This document shows, piece by piece, positions 1 to 8,471 of a DNA stretch of 64,000 nucleotides (position 1 is the stretch's first letter; each line of letters starts with the position of its first letter). The DNA is from Caldalkalibacillus salinus (GTDB taxonomy: Bacteria > Bacillota > Bacilli > Caldalkalibacillales > JCM-10596), in contig NZ_JAERVL010000004.1 in the NCBI RefSeq assembly GCF_016745835.1, forward strand, positions 1 to 64,000, in the 5' to 3' direction. A program made the translations under genes and the position numbers. Below the pieces are notes generated by a model. It was not told where the DNA came from. It ran no database searches and saw only the letters and a program-made list of their open reading frames with translations.

Positions 1-72
1 TGACGCAAAGCTATAGGGGCTAACGTGATTGAAGATCACAAAAGCCAGCCAGCTACCGAAAGATATAGGCGA
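1..72 (+). promoter_or_regulatory. c-di-GMP-I (GEMM) riboswitch, 5'-truncated
   Basis: The first bases carry the 3' half of the GEMM aptamer: the GACGCAAAGC block at 3-11, a GGGGCT segment, a small hairpin GTGATtgaaGATCAC, then AGCCAGC and GCTACCG ending near 60. These blocks and their order match the class I cyclic di-GMP riboswitch consensus. The 5' half, including the first tetraloop side, lies outside the window. It precedes an Flp pilin gene, a known target class for this riboswitch. The match is by eye from the remembered consensus. Confidence 0.85.
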
Positions 73-78
73 GAAATA

Positions 79-117
79 CCCCTCTTCCTTTTTGAATCAA
101 AAATTGTTAAGGAGAGG
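79..117 (+). promoter_or_regulatory. Hairpin sequestering the flp ribosome binding site
   Basis: The Shine-Dalgarno run AAGGAGAGG at 109-117 can pair with CCTCTTCCTT at 81-90 with one bulged T. Inside it TTTTTG and CAAAAA form a second short stem. This would hide the ribosome binding site and is a plausible expression platform for the riboswitch just upstream. Whether ligand opens or closes it cannot be decided because the 5' aptamer strand is missing. Confidence 0.6.
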
Positions 118-124
118 TAACAAA

Positions 125-310
125 ATGAAGAAAAAGTTAACAGGACTTATTCACGAAGAAGAAGGACAAGGGATGACTGAGTACGGTTTAGTATTAGGTG
201 TTATTGCAGTTTCAGTACTTGTAATTATAGCCACATTAAGAGAAGAGATTGTAAAGCTTTATAAAGAAGCAGTAACAAACATCCAGTCACGTGGAAGTAC
301 TAGTTCATAA
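125..310 (+). CDS. flp: Flp-type IVb pilin (61 aa)
   Basis: Major subunit candidate of a Tad/Flp pilus. The protein is short, with a basic leader (MKKKLTGLIHEEEGQG), the class IVb sequence GMTEYGLVLG, and one hydrophobic segment at about residues 26-45. Processing is expected after the Gly at the leader end by the prepilin peptidase encoded next. The ATG at 125 is chosen because AAGGAGAGG lies 7 bases upstream; an in-frame ATG at 29 is inside the riboswitch and has no ribosome binding site. A strong terminator follows, so this gene is probably transcribed at a higher level than the rest of the operon. Confidence 0.9.
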   Translation: MKKKLTGLIHEEEGQGMTEYGLVLGVIAVSVLVIIATLREEIVKLYKEAVTNIQSRGSTSS

Positions 311-353
311 TCTATATTATATGTAGAACAAACAAGAAAATGAGATCAAAATA

Positions 354-385
354 AAAATGCCTTACGTAACCACGTAAGGCATTTT
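354..385 (+). terminator. Intercistronic terminator after flp
   Basis: A perfect 14-bp stem (354-367 with 372-385) closes a 4-base AACC loop and ends in TTTT. It stands between the pilin gene and the prepilin peptidase and would let only part of the transcripts continue, giving excess pilin over assembly proteins. Confidence 0.8.
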
Positions 386-410
386 CAAAAGAAAACTGAG
401 AGGGATCAAA

Positions 411-929
411 GTGTGGTTTGATATTTTACTCGTCATAATCCTAACAATTTGTGTTGCAACAGATATTAAAAGTAGAAGAATCTACAATAAATTTATATTT
501 CCCACATTACTGATTGCCCTTATTTCTCATTTGTTCTACGGTGGATGGGAAGCTTTGTTAGGGGCTTTTTTAGGCTTTCTAGTAGGGTTGGGTATCCTTT
601 TAATCCCGTATCTGTTAGGAGGAATGGGTGCTGGGGATGTGAAGCTCTTGGCTCTAATCGGCGCAATTAAAGGTACAACATTTGTGATAGACACAGCACT
701 CTATATGGCCATATTAGGTGGATTAATGGCTATCTTCATCCTCCTATTTAGACCAGGTTGGAAAAATAGATTCAAGGCAATCTTTTATTTTCTATACGCT
801 TTAAGATATGGGGTTAAAATTCCTTTAGGGATGAAGAGGAAGGGAATGCAGGCAACATATCCTTATGGTGTACCTATTGCTGCCGGTGCATTATTATGCT
901 TATTTGCGGAAGGATGGAGAATTTTATGA
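411..929 (+). CDS. tadV: Prepilin peptidase, A24 family (TadV/CpaA)
   Basis: Inner-membrane aspartyl protease that cleaves pilin leaders. The 172-aa protein is polytopic and shows both catalytic aspartates: D18 in TDIKSRRIYN and D76 in the GMGAGDVK motif (GxGD). The length fits the short CpaA/TadV class that lacks the methylase domain. Start is GTG at 411 with GAGAGGG upstream. Its end overlaps the next start by 4 bases (ATGA), indicating translational coupling. Expected substrates are the Flp pilin upstream and the TadE-like proteins downstream. Confidence 0.9.
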   Translation: MWFDILLVIILTICVATDIKSRRIYNKFIFPTLLIALISHLFYGGWEALLGAFLGFLVGLGILLIPYLLGGMGAGDVKLLALIGAIKGTTFVIDTALYMAILGGLMAIFILLFRPGWKNRFKAIFYFLYALRYGVKIPLGMKRKGMQATYPYGVPIAAGALLCLFAEGWRIL

Positions 930-1336
930 TGAAAAGAATTTGGAGAAATTCTCTTGTCAAAGATCAAAAAGGACAATCATTGCTTGAGTTCGCTATTGTC
1001 ATTCCCCTTTTACTGTTACTTGTCATAGGCATCTTTGATTTTGGCCGTGTGATGTACACCTATATGCAGGTCAATATCACAACACAAGAAGCAGCGAGGC
1101 TGGGTGGACTTGGCAATGATGACGAGACAATCGAGCAACACGCTAAGAATAATTTACATTTAGGGAACCCTGAGAAACTGATAGTGAAGACAAACCCAAG
1201 TTATGATGAAAGAGGCCCTGGGGATTATATGACAGTACAGTTAGAATATCCTGTAAACTTTATTACCCCGTTTATGAATAACATTCTGAATAGTCCACAC
1301 ATTGTCCATGCTGATTCAACCATTCGAGTAGAGTAG
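926..1336 (+). CDS. tadE: TadE-like pseudopilin
   Basis: The 136-aa protein has a short basic N-terminus, GQSLLEFAIVIPLLLLL, which is the TadE-like signature (Gly, Glu five residues on, long hydrophobic helix), then an extracellular domain. TadE-like proteins are minor pilins processed like Flp. The start at 926 overlaps the previous stop as ATGA, with GGAGA upstream; ATG at 929 is an equally good alternative. Position inside the first Tad operon agrees with the role. Confidence 0.85.
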   Translation: MMKRIWRNSLVKDQKGQSLLEFAIVIPLLLLLVIGIFDFGRVMYTYMQVNITTQEAARLGGLGNDDETIEQHAKNNLHLGNPEKLIVKTNPSYDERGPGDYMTVQLEYPVNFITPFMNNILNSPHIVHADSTIRVE

Positions 1337-1351
1337 AAAGGAGGAAAAAGA

Positions 1352-2413
1352 ATGTGGTCTAAAATTAAGCACCTTGTAAAAAAGGAAAGCGGTAATTCCA
1401 TTGTCATGGTTGCCTTATCACTAGGGGCCTTATTATCTATGACAGGTCTAGTTATTGATGGTGGAACAATGTACGTGACCAAAAGCCATCTTCAAAAGAC
1501 CGCCAATGCAGCTGCATTGTCAGGTGCTCAAGAATTAACTAATAAAGAAGATGAAGTAAGAAGAGTGGCTAAGGAAGTCTTAGAAAGACATGGCGAGTCG
1601 GAGAGCTTAGAGAATATTAAGGTACAGATGGAAGATAGAGTAGACGTTTTTCTTACCAAGCCAGTTGATCTAAATTTTGTAGGGATATTTGGGATTGAGC
1701 AGGCAGATGTGAAAGTATACGCTGCAGCCGAAATACTACCGATGAACGAAAGCACAGGGATGGCACCATTCTCAGTACCGAACAATGTTCCTATTAGATC
1801 ACCTGAGGACCCTGAATATGATGAAAGTGAAGACATTCATACCATTAAGTTTAAACCAGGGAACGATAAAGATGATGCGGAGGTGGATAAGGAAGGGAGT
1901 ACATCAGACTACGGGATTTTAAGTTATGAGTATACGTATGTCGATACAAATGATCCTGAAACCTGCTGTACTGAAAAAGACGAACATTATCCTGAAGGTG
2001 GTAGCGGTAACGATAGATATAGACATGACTTTAAATATGGCTCCGAATCTTGGATCGAAATAGGAGACGTTGTCGGCGTTGAAACAGGGCAAAATAACAA
2101 GGGGACAATGGAGGCTATGGATTATCGCTGGGAGAATTGTCCTTACAAGGATGGCAGTGTTGAGGATCCTTGGAAATACCGTGACTGTACACGGGTCATT
2201 TTATTGCCTAGAACAGAGGATGCAAATACTAAGACGGGGACCAATAAAAAATATAGAGTAACCGGTTTTGCTTATTTCTTCATTATTGAGCCATATAATA
2301 ATGGTAAAAAGGAAATTAAGGGTCATTTTGTAGAGAAAGCAGATACTGGTTATGGTAGAGATGGAGATAAAACAGAAAACTCAGGCGCATTCGCAATTAG
2401 ACTAACGGAGTAG
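1352..2413 (+). CDS. TadG-like pilus assembly protein
   Basis: The 353-aa protein begins with the putative Flp pilus-assembly TadG-like N-terminal region: KKESGNSIVMVALSLGALL then VIDGGTMYVTKSHLQKTANAAAL. The rest is an acidic, probably extracytoplasmic domain with cysteines near residue 199 (CC) and two later ones, which could form disulfides outside the cell. AAAGGAGG precedes the ATG. It lacks the long von Willebrand-like domain of some TadG proteins. Assignment rests on the N-terminal motif and operon position. Confidence 0.8.
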   Translation: MWSKIKHLVKKESGNSIVMVALSLGALLSMTGLVIDGGTMYVTKSHLQKTANAAALSGAQELTNKEDEVRRVAKEVLERHGESESLENIKVQMEDRVDVFLTKPVDLNFVGIFGIEQADVKVYAAAEILPMNESTGMAPFSVPNNVPIRSPEDPEYDESEDIHTIKFKPGNDKDDAEVDKEGSTSDYGILSYEYTYVDTNDPETCCTEKDEHYPEGGSGNDRYRHDFKYGSESWIEIGDVVGVETGQNNKGTMEAMDYRWENCPYKDGSVEDPWKYRDCTRVILLPRTEDANTKTGTNKKYRVTGFAYFFIIEPYNNGKKEIKGHFVEKADTGYGRDGDKTENSGAFAIRLTE

Positions 2414-2422
2414 GTGACAGTA

Positions 2423-3172
2423 ATGAGGACAAAATTTATATTAGTTTTGGCAATACTCATGGCAGGAGCAACAACATTCTTTTTCTTTAATAACGTGAAG
2501 GACTCATATGAAGCAGAAACAGAATTTACTTCCAATATGATTGATGTGTACGTGGCAACACAAGTCATCGAGAGAAACCAAAAAATCTCAGCAGACATGT
2601 TAGAACAGATAACCGTTCCAGATGCAGGTGTACATCCAAACGCCATTCGTAGCATTGAAAATGCTGAAGGATTATATGCGACCGCACGTATAGAACCCGA
2701 TGAAATTATATTATCTCATCGAGTTTTGTCGGAAAAAGAGGAAAATCTCTTTGTATCTAGAAAGATAGAAGAAGGAAATCGTGCTGTATCATTAGATGTG
2801 GATTTTGTACGCTCTGTATCTAACTTGATAGAACCGGAAGATACCGTAGATATATTGCAAACACTGTGTCAGAGTTCTCCTGATCCACTGAGAAGTCAAG
2901 ATTGTGAGACAGAAGTGATTCAGAATGATGTAAGGGTACTCGCAGTTGGACGTAAGATGTTAGAACCAAACAGTCCAGAAGACTATGTCTCTTATAGTGC
3001 AATTACATTAGAGCTTCCACTTGACGAAACATTAGATCTTGTTAGCGAGTCAAAAGTCGGAGACATCTCATTCATATTACAGAGTCGTATCATACCTTCT
3101 GATGCACAGCAGGCGGAGTCCGGGACTGAGACTGAAGAGACTGAAAACGAGTCTGAGTCCGAGTCCAATTAA
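2423..3172 (+). CDS. cpaB: CpaB/RcpC-like SAF-domain pilus protein
   Basis: Predicted periplasm/wall-side Tad assembly factor, 249 aa. A single N-terminal membrane segment (about residues 5-22) is followed by a SAF-like region (VYVATQVIERNQKISADML) and an RcpC-type section (AVSLDVDFVRSVSNLIEPEDTVDIL). The tail is a low-complexity acidic run of Glu, Ser and Thr. ATG 2423 is preferred over GTG 2414 because AGGTGA sits 5 bases upstream of it. It is directly followed by cpaE-like and cpaF genes, the usual neighbours. Confidence 0.85.
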   Translation: MRTKFILVLAILMAGATTFFFFNNVKDSYEAETEFTSNMIDVYVATQVIERNQKISADMLEQITVPDAGVHPNAIRSIENAEGLYATARIEPDEIILSHRVLSEKEENLFVSRKIEEGNRAVSLDVDFVRSVSNLIEPEDTVDILQTLCQSSPDPLRSQDCETEVIQNDVRVLAVGRKMLEPNSPEDYVSYSAITLELPLDETLDLVSESKVGDISFILQSRIIPSDAQQAESGTETEETENESESESN

Positions 3173-3192
3173 CTGATAAGGAGAGGGTTGTC

Positions 3193-4071
3193 ATGTCAGA
3201 GCAAGAGCAATTACGCGAACAATTCCTTAATCAGGAAAGAGATAGCGTAGGAAGTAGTAATCATAGTCGCGGAGAGATGATCGCTATATGTAGTCCGAAG
3301 GGCGGCGTAGGAAAAACGGTCTTAGCGATCAACCTCGCAGTAGCTCTTTCTAAGAGAAACATTAAAACTGCCTTGCTAGACGGGGACTTTCAGTTTGGAG
3401 ACGTCACGCTGTGTATGGATTTGAACGACTCCTTTTCAATTAAAGACTTAGATGATGAATTAGAAGAGCTCGATGACTTCACGTTAGATAGTCACATGTT
3501 AAGACACGAAAGTGGCGTGAAGGTATTAGCTGCTCCAGACCGCCCAGAGTATGCCGAGACCATCACCCCTATCGTGATCGAAAAAGTGACTCGTATTTTG
3601 CTAGGAATGTATGATTACGTGATTGTAGATACAGGAGTAGGTTTCCAAGACCAAAACTTGCATCTACTAGAAAAAGCAGATCAAATACTTGTACTAACGA
3701 ATCTAGAAATGTCGACACTGAAGAACACGAAGTTGTTTGTGGAGACGTTGGAAATACTAGGTTTAAGGGAGAAAGCTAGAGTTGTAATTAATCGTGCGAC
3801 GATGGACAGTGTCATTAAGGCATCGGAAGTGCCAGATATTTTAGGGGAAGAAGCGCCGATTTTTATCCCAAATGAGCCACAGATGGTGTCACAATCATTA
3901 AATACGGGTATCCCGTTCGTTACGAGTTTTCCAAAATCGGACATGGCAAAGTCTTTACATCAAATGGCTGAGCAGCTCTCCTCTCGTCGGGAAATTAGTT
4001 TCTTAGAAACGAAAGAAACGTCGTTGTTGAAATCAATGTTCCGAAAAACTTTCCTAAAGGAGAGGACGTAA
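3193..4071 (+). CDS. cpaE: CpaE/TadZ-like MinD-type ATPase
   Basis: A 292-aa MinD/ParA-family protein thought to place the pilus machine at its cell site. It has an intact deviant Walker A KGGVGKT at residues 36-42, a DGDFQFGD segment, and a Walker B-like YDYVIVDTG. It has only a short N-terminal extension rather than the receiver-like domain of classical CpaE. AAGGAGAGGG precedes the ATG. Of the four CpaE/ParA-like genes in this window it is the only one that keeps the full nucleotide-binding lysines. Confidence 0.88.
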   Translation: MSEQEQLREQFLNQERDSVGSSNHSRGEMIAICSPKGGVGKTVLAINLAVALSKRNIKTALLDGDFQFGDVTLCMDLNDSFSIKDLDDELEELDDFTLDSHMLRHESGVKVLAAPDRPEYAETITPIVIEKVTRILLGMYDYVIVDTGVGFQDQNLHLLEKADQILVLTNLEMSTLKNTKLFVETLEILGLREKARVVINRATMDSVIKASEVPDILGEEAPIFIPNEPQMVSQSLNTGIPFVTSFPKSDMAKSLHQMAEQLSSRREISFLETKETSLLKSMFRKTFLKERT

Positions 4072-4072
4072 T

Positions 4073-5503
4073 ATGAGTTTACTAGAAAAAATACAAGCAC
4101 AACAGCAACAAGGAAAAGCAATAGAAAAAGAAGTTGATGAAGTTTCACAATCTCAAGAGAACCCTACCCGTAAGGAGCTGTTAGCGTCTGTTAGGGAAAC
4201 GACCCAGAGTGGTAAAAGTAAGAAAAAAGCGAATCCAAAAGTAGATAAAGAGCAGGAGCTTAAAAATAGGATACATAAACAAATAATTAATGAATACAAA
4301 GATGACGATATAGAAAAGGTCATTCCTAAACTAGATACTATGGCTATAGAAATCATGAAAGAGGATGACACCTTTAGAGGCAAGATTGATCGCAAATCGG
4401 TCATTAACGAACTTGTAAATGATTTAACTGGTTTTGGACCTATCAATCCTCTCCTTGAAGATGAAGAGGTAACAGAGGTTATGGTTAATGGTCCTCATCA
4501 AGTTTACTGTGAACGCAAAGGTAAAGTTGAACTAACCAACGTTCGTTTTCGTGATGATGACCACGTTATGAATATTATTGAAAAAATTGTATCTCCGATT
4601 GGAAGAAGAATTGACGAGAGTAGTCCAATGGTTGATGCACGTTTACCGGACGGTTCCCGTGTAAACGCCATAATCCCGCCCCTCGCATTAAATGGACCTA
4701 CCATAACAATTCGTAAATTCGCCAAGGATCCGTTCACGATTCACGACCTCATTAGCTTTGGTACGTTATCAGAAGAGATGGCCGTCTTTTTAGACGCATG
4801 TGTTAAAGCTAAGTTGAATGTTTTCGTAAGTGGGGGTACAGGTTCAGGTAAGACGACGACCCTTAACGTTTTATCTTCTTTTATACCGAATGATGAACGT
4901 ATCGTCACCATTGAGGATGCTGCCGAGCTACAACTTGGACAGGATCACGTTGTATCTCTTGAGTCTAGACCACCTAACATTGAAGGGGAAGGGGCCATCA
5001 CGATTCGTGATCTCGTAAAAAACTCTTTACGTATGAGACCCGAACGCATCATTGTCGGTGAGGTACGTAGTGGTGAAGCCTTGGACATGTTACAGGCCAT
5101 GAACACTGGTCACGATGGTTCACTAGCGACAGGTCACTCTAATAGTCCACGTGATATGATTGCCCGCCTGGAAACCATGGTATTAATGGCTGGGGTGGAC
5201 TTACCGGTACGAGCGATACGTGAACAAATTGCTGGTGCAATTGATGTTATCATTCAGCAAACTCGAATGAAAGACGGGACAAGAAGAATAGTGGCCATAA
5301 CCGAAGTCCAAGGGTTAGAAGGTGATATTGTTGTTTTACAAGACATATTCGCTTTCCAACAAGATGGTATAGATGCTGACGGTAAAATCCAAGGACGCTT
5401 AGTTCCGACAGGTGTTCGTCCGAAATTCTACGAACGGTTGGAGAACTCAGGGATGGAAATTCCTCCTTCCGTCTTTGTAGCTGAAGAGGAGTGGGGTCTA
5501 TGA
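4073..5503 (+). CDS. cpaF: CpaF/TadA secretion ATPase (set A)
   Basis: Cytoplasmic hexameric ATPase driving Tad pilus assembly. The 476-aa protein has a Lys/Gln-rich N-terminal arm, a conserved N-domain ([16 protein letters not shown]), [11 protein letters not shown], Walker [10 protein letters not shown] at about 254-262, Walker B IIVGEVR at about 326-332 and the His-box [14 protein letters not shown]. Start ATG 4073 is one base after the previous stop with AAGGAGAGG upstream. It overlaps tadB by 4 bases. Confidence 0.93.
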   Translation: MSLLEKIQAQQQQGKAIEKEVDEVSQSQENPTRKELLASVRETTQSGKSKKKANPKVDKEQELKNRIHKQIINEYKDDDIEKVIPKLDTMAIEIMKEDDTFRGKIDRKSVINELVNDLTGFGPINPLLEDEEVTEVMVNGPHQVYCERKGKVELTNVRFRDDDHVMNIIEKIVSPIGRRIDESSPMVDARLPDGSRVNAIIPPLALNGPTITIRKFAKDPFTIHDLISFGTLSEEMAVFLDACVKAKLNVFVSGGTGSGKTTTLNVLSSFIPNDERIVTIEDAAELQLGQDHVVSLESRPPNIEGEGAITIRDLVKNSLRMRPERIIVGEVRSGEALDMLQAMNTGHDGSLATGHSNSPRDMIARLETMVLMAGVDLPVRAIREQIAGAIDVIIQQTRMKDGTRRIVAITEVQGLEGDIVVLQDIFAFQQDGIDADGKIQGRLVPTGVRPKFYERLENSGMEIPPSVFVAEEEWGL

Positions 5504-6468
5504 TCTATGTTGTCACATTAATGTTTGGAATCACCTCTCTTCTTGTTTTTTACCTCATCTTTAACACCTTATTTCTTTCAGATCGTCGCACTTCTAAAAG
5601 AATGAGAAAGTATTTAGACGCTGGGGACAATCAGAGAGTAGATAAGCAGCTCGTTAACTTTTTTGTGAATATGAAAGTCCTGAAGAAACAAGCAGCTCAA
5701 CAAGCAGCTGAACGTAGTAGCAAAGATAAAGAATTGGTTCATATGTTACATCGAGGAGGTGTACCGTTAAAGCCTGAAGAGTACAATATGTTTAAATGGA
5801 TTATCACAATCGTGCTCGGATTGTTACTTTACGCAATTGCAGGGAATATGCTCTTTTTATTTGTCGGTGCAGCTGTGGGTTATACGGCTCCTAAGTTTTG
5901 GCTCAAGCAAAAAGAAAAGCAGAGAACTAAGAAATTTAACGATAATTTAGCGGATACTTTATCTACTATTGTAGGTTCACTACGTGCCGGTTTTAGTTTC
6001 CCACAGGCACTTAAAACGGTTGTAGATGATGCTGATGAAGGTCCGATTAAGGAAGAATTTGGAACTGTCTTAAAGGAAATGCAATATGGTAGTACACTAG
6101 AAGAATCATTAAATGCACTAAAGGAACGCATGCCGAGTGAGGATTTGGATTTAATGGTTCAGGCGGTTGTTATACAGCGGCAGGTTGGGGGGAACCTTGC
6201 TCAAGTCTTAGAGGGGTTAACAAACACCATACGCGATAGAGTTAAGATTCAAAGACAAATTGTAACTTTGACTGCACAAGGTAAACTTTCAGGAAGAATC
6301 ATAGGTGCACTTCCTGTCATTTTAGGATTTGCAATGTATTTTATCGACAGTGACTATATTATGATATTATTCAATACTGCAATTGGTTTAGGTATGGTTA
6401 TATTTGGTGTGATTGCAGGAGGAATAGGCTTTTATCTTGTAAATAAAGTTACAGACATAGAGGTGTAG
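5500..6468 (+). CDS. tadB: TadB platform protein (set A)
   Basis: Integral membrane platform protein of the T2SSF/GspF family, 322 aa. There is an N-terminal membrane anchor, a pair of helices near residues 95-135, the cytoplasmic F domain (ADTLSTIVGSLRAGFSFPQAL, VQAVVIQRQVGGNLAQVLE) and C-terminal helices. ATG 5500 overlaps the cpaF stop as ATGA with GAGGAGTGGGG upstream. It is expected to pair with the TadC protein encoded two bases after its stop. Confidence 0.9.
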   Translation: MIYVVTLMFGITSLLVFYLIFNTLFLSDRRTSKRMRKYLDAGDNQRVDKQLVNFFVNMKVLKKQAAQQAAERSSKDKELVHMLHRGGVPLKPEEYNMFKWIITIVLGLLLYAIAGNMLFLFVGAAVGYTAPKFWLKQKEKQRTKKFNDNLADTLSTIVGSLRAGFSFPQALKTVVDDADEGPIKEEFGTVLKEMQYGSTLEESLNALKERMPSEDLDLMVQAVVIQRQVGGNLAQVLEGLTNTIRDRVKIQRQIVTLTAQGKLSGRIIGALPVILGFAMYFIDSDYIMILFNTAIGLGMVIFGVIAGGIGFYLVNKVTDIEV

Positions 6469-6470
6469 TC

Positions 6471-7406
6471 ATGTTTTTAGTAATGATAAGTTTTTTTATC
6501 ACAATGACACTCGTGATTTATTTCTTTCTATCCTTCTTTGACCGAGGTAAAAAACATGATATTGAGAAGGAGAAGAGGAGGAGGCTTGCTCACTTTACAG
6601 GTGAAGACGGTGAATTATTCGTCGGCGAAAAAGATGATTCAAGCTTAGTTGGGCGTATCTTTCTACCCTTCTGGAGAGAGTTAAGAAGGAGTTTTAAGAA
6701 GAAAATGCCCGGGGAAAAACAAGCAAAGATTGAAGTTAAATTACTGCAGGCTGGAAACCCATTTGGTATTACTGCTGTTGAGTACCGCTTAGGACAAATC
6801 TCTCTAGCTATTTTATTGCCTATCATTGTTGGCATCTGGTCTATATTTGCAGACATTGGTTTAGGCGGTCAATTATTTATGATTATTATTGCCGTAGTAG
6901 TAGGTTTGTTTCTTCCTAGTATGTACATCAAATCGAAAACACAGCAGCGTTACAAACAAGCACTAAAAGAGCTGCCGGATACATTAGATTTATTAACGGT
7001 AAGTTTAGAGGCAGGTCTTGGGTTTGATGCTGCCTTAAGTAAACTCGTTCAAAAACGTTCAGGTGTGCTCAGTCAGGAATTTCATCGTAGTCTAGAAGAA
7101 ATTCGCTTAGGTAAAACACGAAAAGAAGCTCTTAATGGTATAAGAGAACGTTTAGCTGTTGACCAAGTTTCAAATGTTATCGGAAATATTATTCAAGCTG
7201 AACGACTTGGAATTGGTCTAGTACAGGTGATGCGTGTCCAATCTGCAGATGTTAGGGATCAACGAAAACAAAGAGCAGAGGAAGAAGCCATGAAGGCACC
7301 GGTTAAAATGCTATTTCCACTCGTATTATTTATATTCCCTAGTATTTTTATCGTTGTAGTTGGCCCTGCTGCAATTGGTTTTGTAGACGCAATGAGCAGT
7401 ATGTAA
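6471..7406 (+). CDS. tadC: TadC platform protein (set A)
   Basis: Second platform protein of the T2SSF family, 311 aa. The F-domain core is clear (LKELPDTLDLLTVSLEAGLG, LGKTRKEALNGIRERL, VIGNIIQAERLGIGL), with N-terminal, central and C-terminal membrane helices. GAGGTG precedes the ATG by 6 bases. A rho-independent terminator follows, so this is the last gene of the first Tad operon. Confidence 0.9.
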   Translation: MFLVMISFFITMTLVIYFFLSFFDRGKKHDIEKEKRRRLAHFTGEDGELFVGEKDDSSLVGRIFLPFWRELRRSFKKKMPGEKQAKIEVKLLQAGNPFGITAVEYRLGQISLAILLPIIVGIWSIFADIGLGGQLFMIIIAVVVGLFLPSMYIKSKTQQRYKQALKELPDTLDLLTVSLEAGLGFDAALSKLVQKRSGVLSQEFHRSLEEIRLGKTRKEALNGIRERLAVDQVSNVIGNIIQAERLGIGLVQVMRVQSADVRDQRKQRAEEEAMKAPVKMLFPLVLFIFPSIFIVVVGPAAIGFVDAMSSM

Positions 7407-7410
7407 GTTT

Positions 7411-7445
7411 TAACCCCTGTTTTATAAGGGGTTATTTTATTTTAT
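7411..7445 (+). terminator. Terminator of the first Tad operon
   Basis: TAACCCCT (7411-7418) pairs with AGGGGTTA (7427-7434), followed by a T-rich tail. It lies directly after tadC. Confidence 0.8.
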
Positions 7446-7610
7446 AATTTTAGAAAGTAAATTTTTGTCAGAATATGTCTAGTTTAACCTTTTGTTAGCT
7501 CAATCCAAAATAAATATTTACAAATATATTCATATAGAGTAAGATTCAACATCATATATTTTTGCATTGCATCTTCAAGCCAATCAATTTTTGATATGAA
7601 AGGAGAGACA

Positions 7611-8066
7611 ATGACCCATCGATTCAAACTCATTACAGCCGTACACTTATTTTTAGTAAAAGAGGACCACATTCTACTTCTGAGACGGTACAACACTGGT
7701 TACGAAGATGGTAAGTATAGCGTCGTAGCAGGTCATCTTGATGGTGGTGAAGAAGTCAAAACAGCGATGATGAGAGAAGCACGGGAGGAAGCTGGAATAG
7801 AGATAAAACCTGAACATTTAGAAGTGGTTGGCGTCATGCATCGTCAGTCAACGGATGAACGTATCGATTTCTTTTTAACTTGCCATGAGTGGAATGGTAA
7901 CGTGACGAATATGGAACCTCACAAGTGTGATGAATTAGCTTGGTATCCGATAGATGGTTTACCGTCAAACATCATTCCTTATGTGCAAAGAGCTATACAT
8001 AACTATCAATCTGGAGAATGGTTCGATTCTTATGGCTGGGAAAAGTCCCAAGTTTCTATTAAATAG
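7611..8066 (+). CDS. NUDIX hydrolase
   Basis: A 151-aa pyrophosphohydrolase of unknown substrate. The Nudix box is complete: G41, E47, then REAREEAG at about 55-62. An in-frame ATG at 7596 is rejected because AAAGGAGAG at 7599-7607 is evidently the ribosome binding site for ATG 7611. The gene stands alone between the two Tad loci, with terminators on both sides, and has no evident link to pili. Similar small NUDIX proteins act on nucleoside di- or triphosphates, but nothing here fixes the substrate. Confidence 0.88.
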   Translation: MTHRFKLITAVHLFLVKEDHILLLRRYNTGYEDGKYSVVAGHLDGGEEVKTAMMREAREEAGIEIKPEHLEVVGVMHRQSTDERIDFFLTCHEWNGNVTNMEPHKCDELAWYPIDGLPSNIIPYVQRAIHNYQSGEWFDSYGWEKSQVSIK

Positions 8067-8110
8067 GAGTATCTCTTTTAAAAAGAAAAAGAGCTGAAAT
8101 GACTGTGTGG

Positions 8111-8135
8111 ACTGTCTGTTGACAGTTCTTTTTTT
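8111..8135 (+). terminator. Terminator after NUDIX gene
   Basis: ACTGTC (8111-8116) pairs with GACAGT (8121-8126) around TGTT, followed by TCTTTTTTT. Bases 8136-8312 are AT-rich, hold no recognisable gene and probably contain the promoter of the second Tad locus, though no clear -35/-10 pair stands out. Confidence 0.65.
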
Positions 8136-8312
8136 ATTTGTAAATCAATACTGAACATTTATGAGTGGGACTTTAGAATCAATTTTATAAAAAAGACAAA
8201 AAACGACAACTTAACAATAAATAACATGGTAATATTTATCTATATTTACAATAAAATGACGTTGGGTGTCAGATATGTACAGAGACTATAGTTTTAAAAG
8301 GGGATTATTTTT

Positions 8313-8405
8313 ATGAAAGTCGGACATTTACGTGTTGCGATTGTATTGACCATGATAGGGAGTGTCTTTATCGTCGGAGGTTTGATTACACTTGTACTCA
8401 CTTAA
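8313..8405 (+). CDS. Small single-span membrane protein (30 aa)
   Basis: A 30-codon frame starting ATG, with AAAAGGGG at 8296-8303 about 9 bases upstream. It encodes MKVGHLRVAIVLT followed by one hydrophobic helix and ends LVLT. It has no recognised family. Its good ribosome binding site and place at the head of the second Tad locus suggest it is real; it could be a small pilus-associated membrane peptide. Function unknown. Confidence 0.55.
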   Translation: MKVGHLRVAIVLTMIGSVFIVGGLITLVLT

Positions 8406-8471
8406 TAGACTTGTGGCTTATTCACTTTTTAATAATCTTAGTAAGTATTCATAAAGCGGACGGTGAACGGG

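Noticed and set aside
29-124. Upstream in-frame extension of the first pilin from ATG 29
   Set aside because: It lies inside the riboswitch aptamer, has no ribosome binding site, and would bury the short prepilin leader.
1225-1836. Minus-strand open frames inside the TadE and TadG-like genes
   Set aside because: They are antisense to clear genes, without ribosome binding sites or recognisable protein features.
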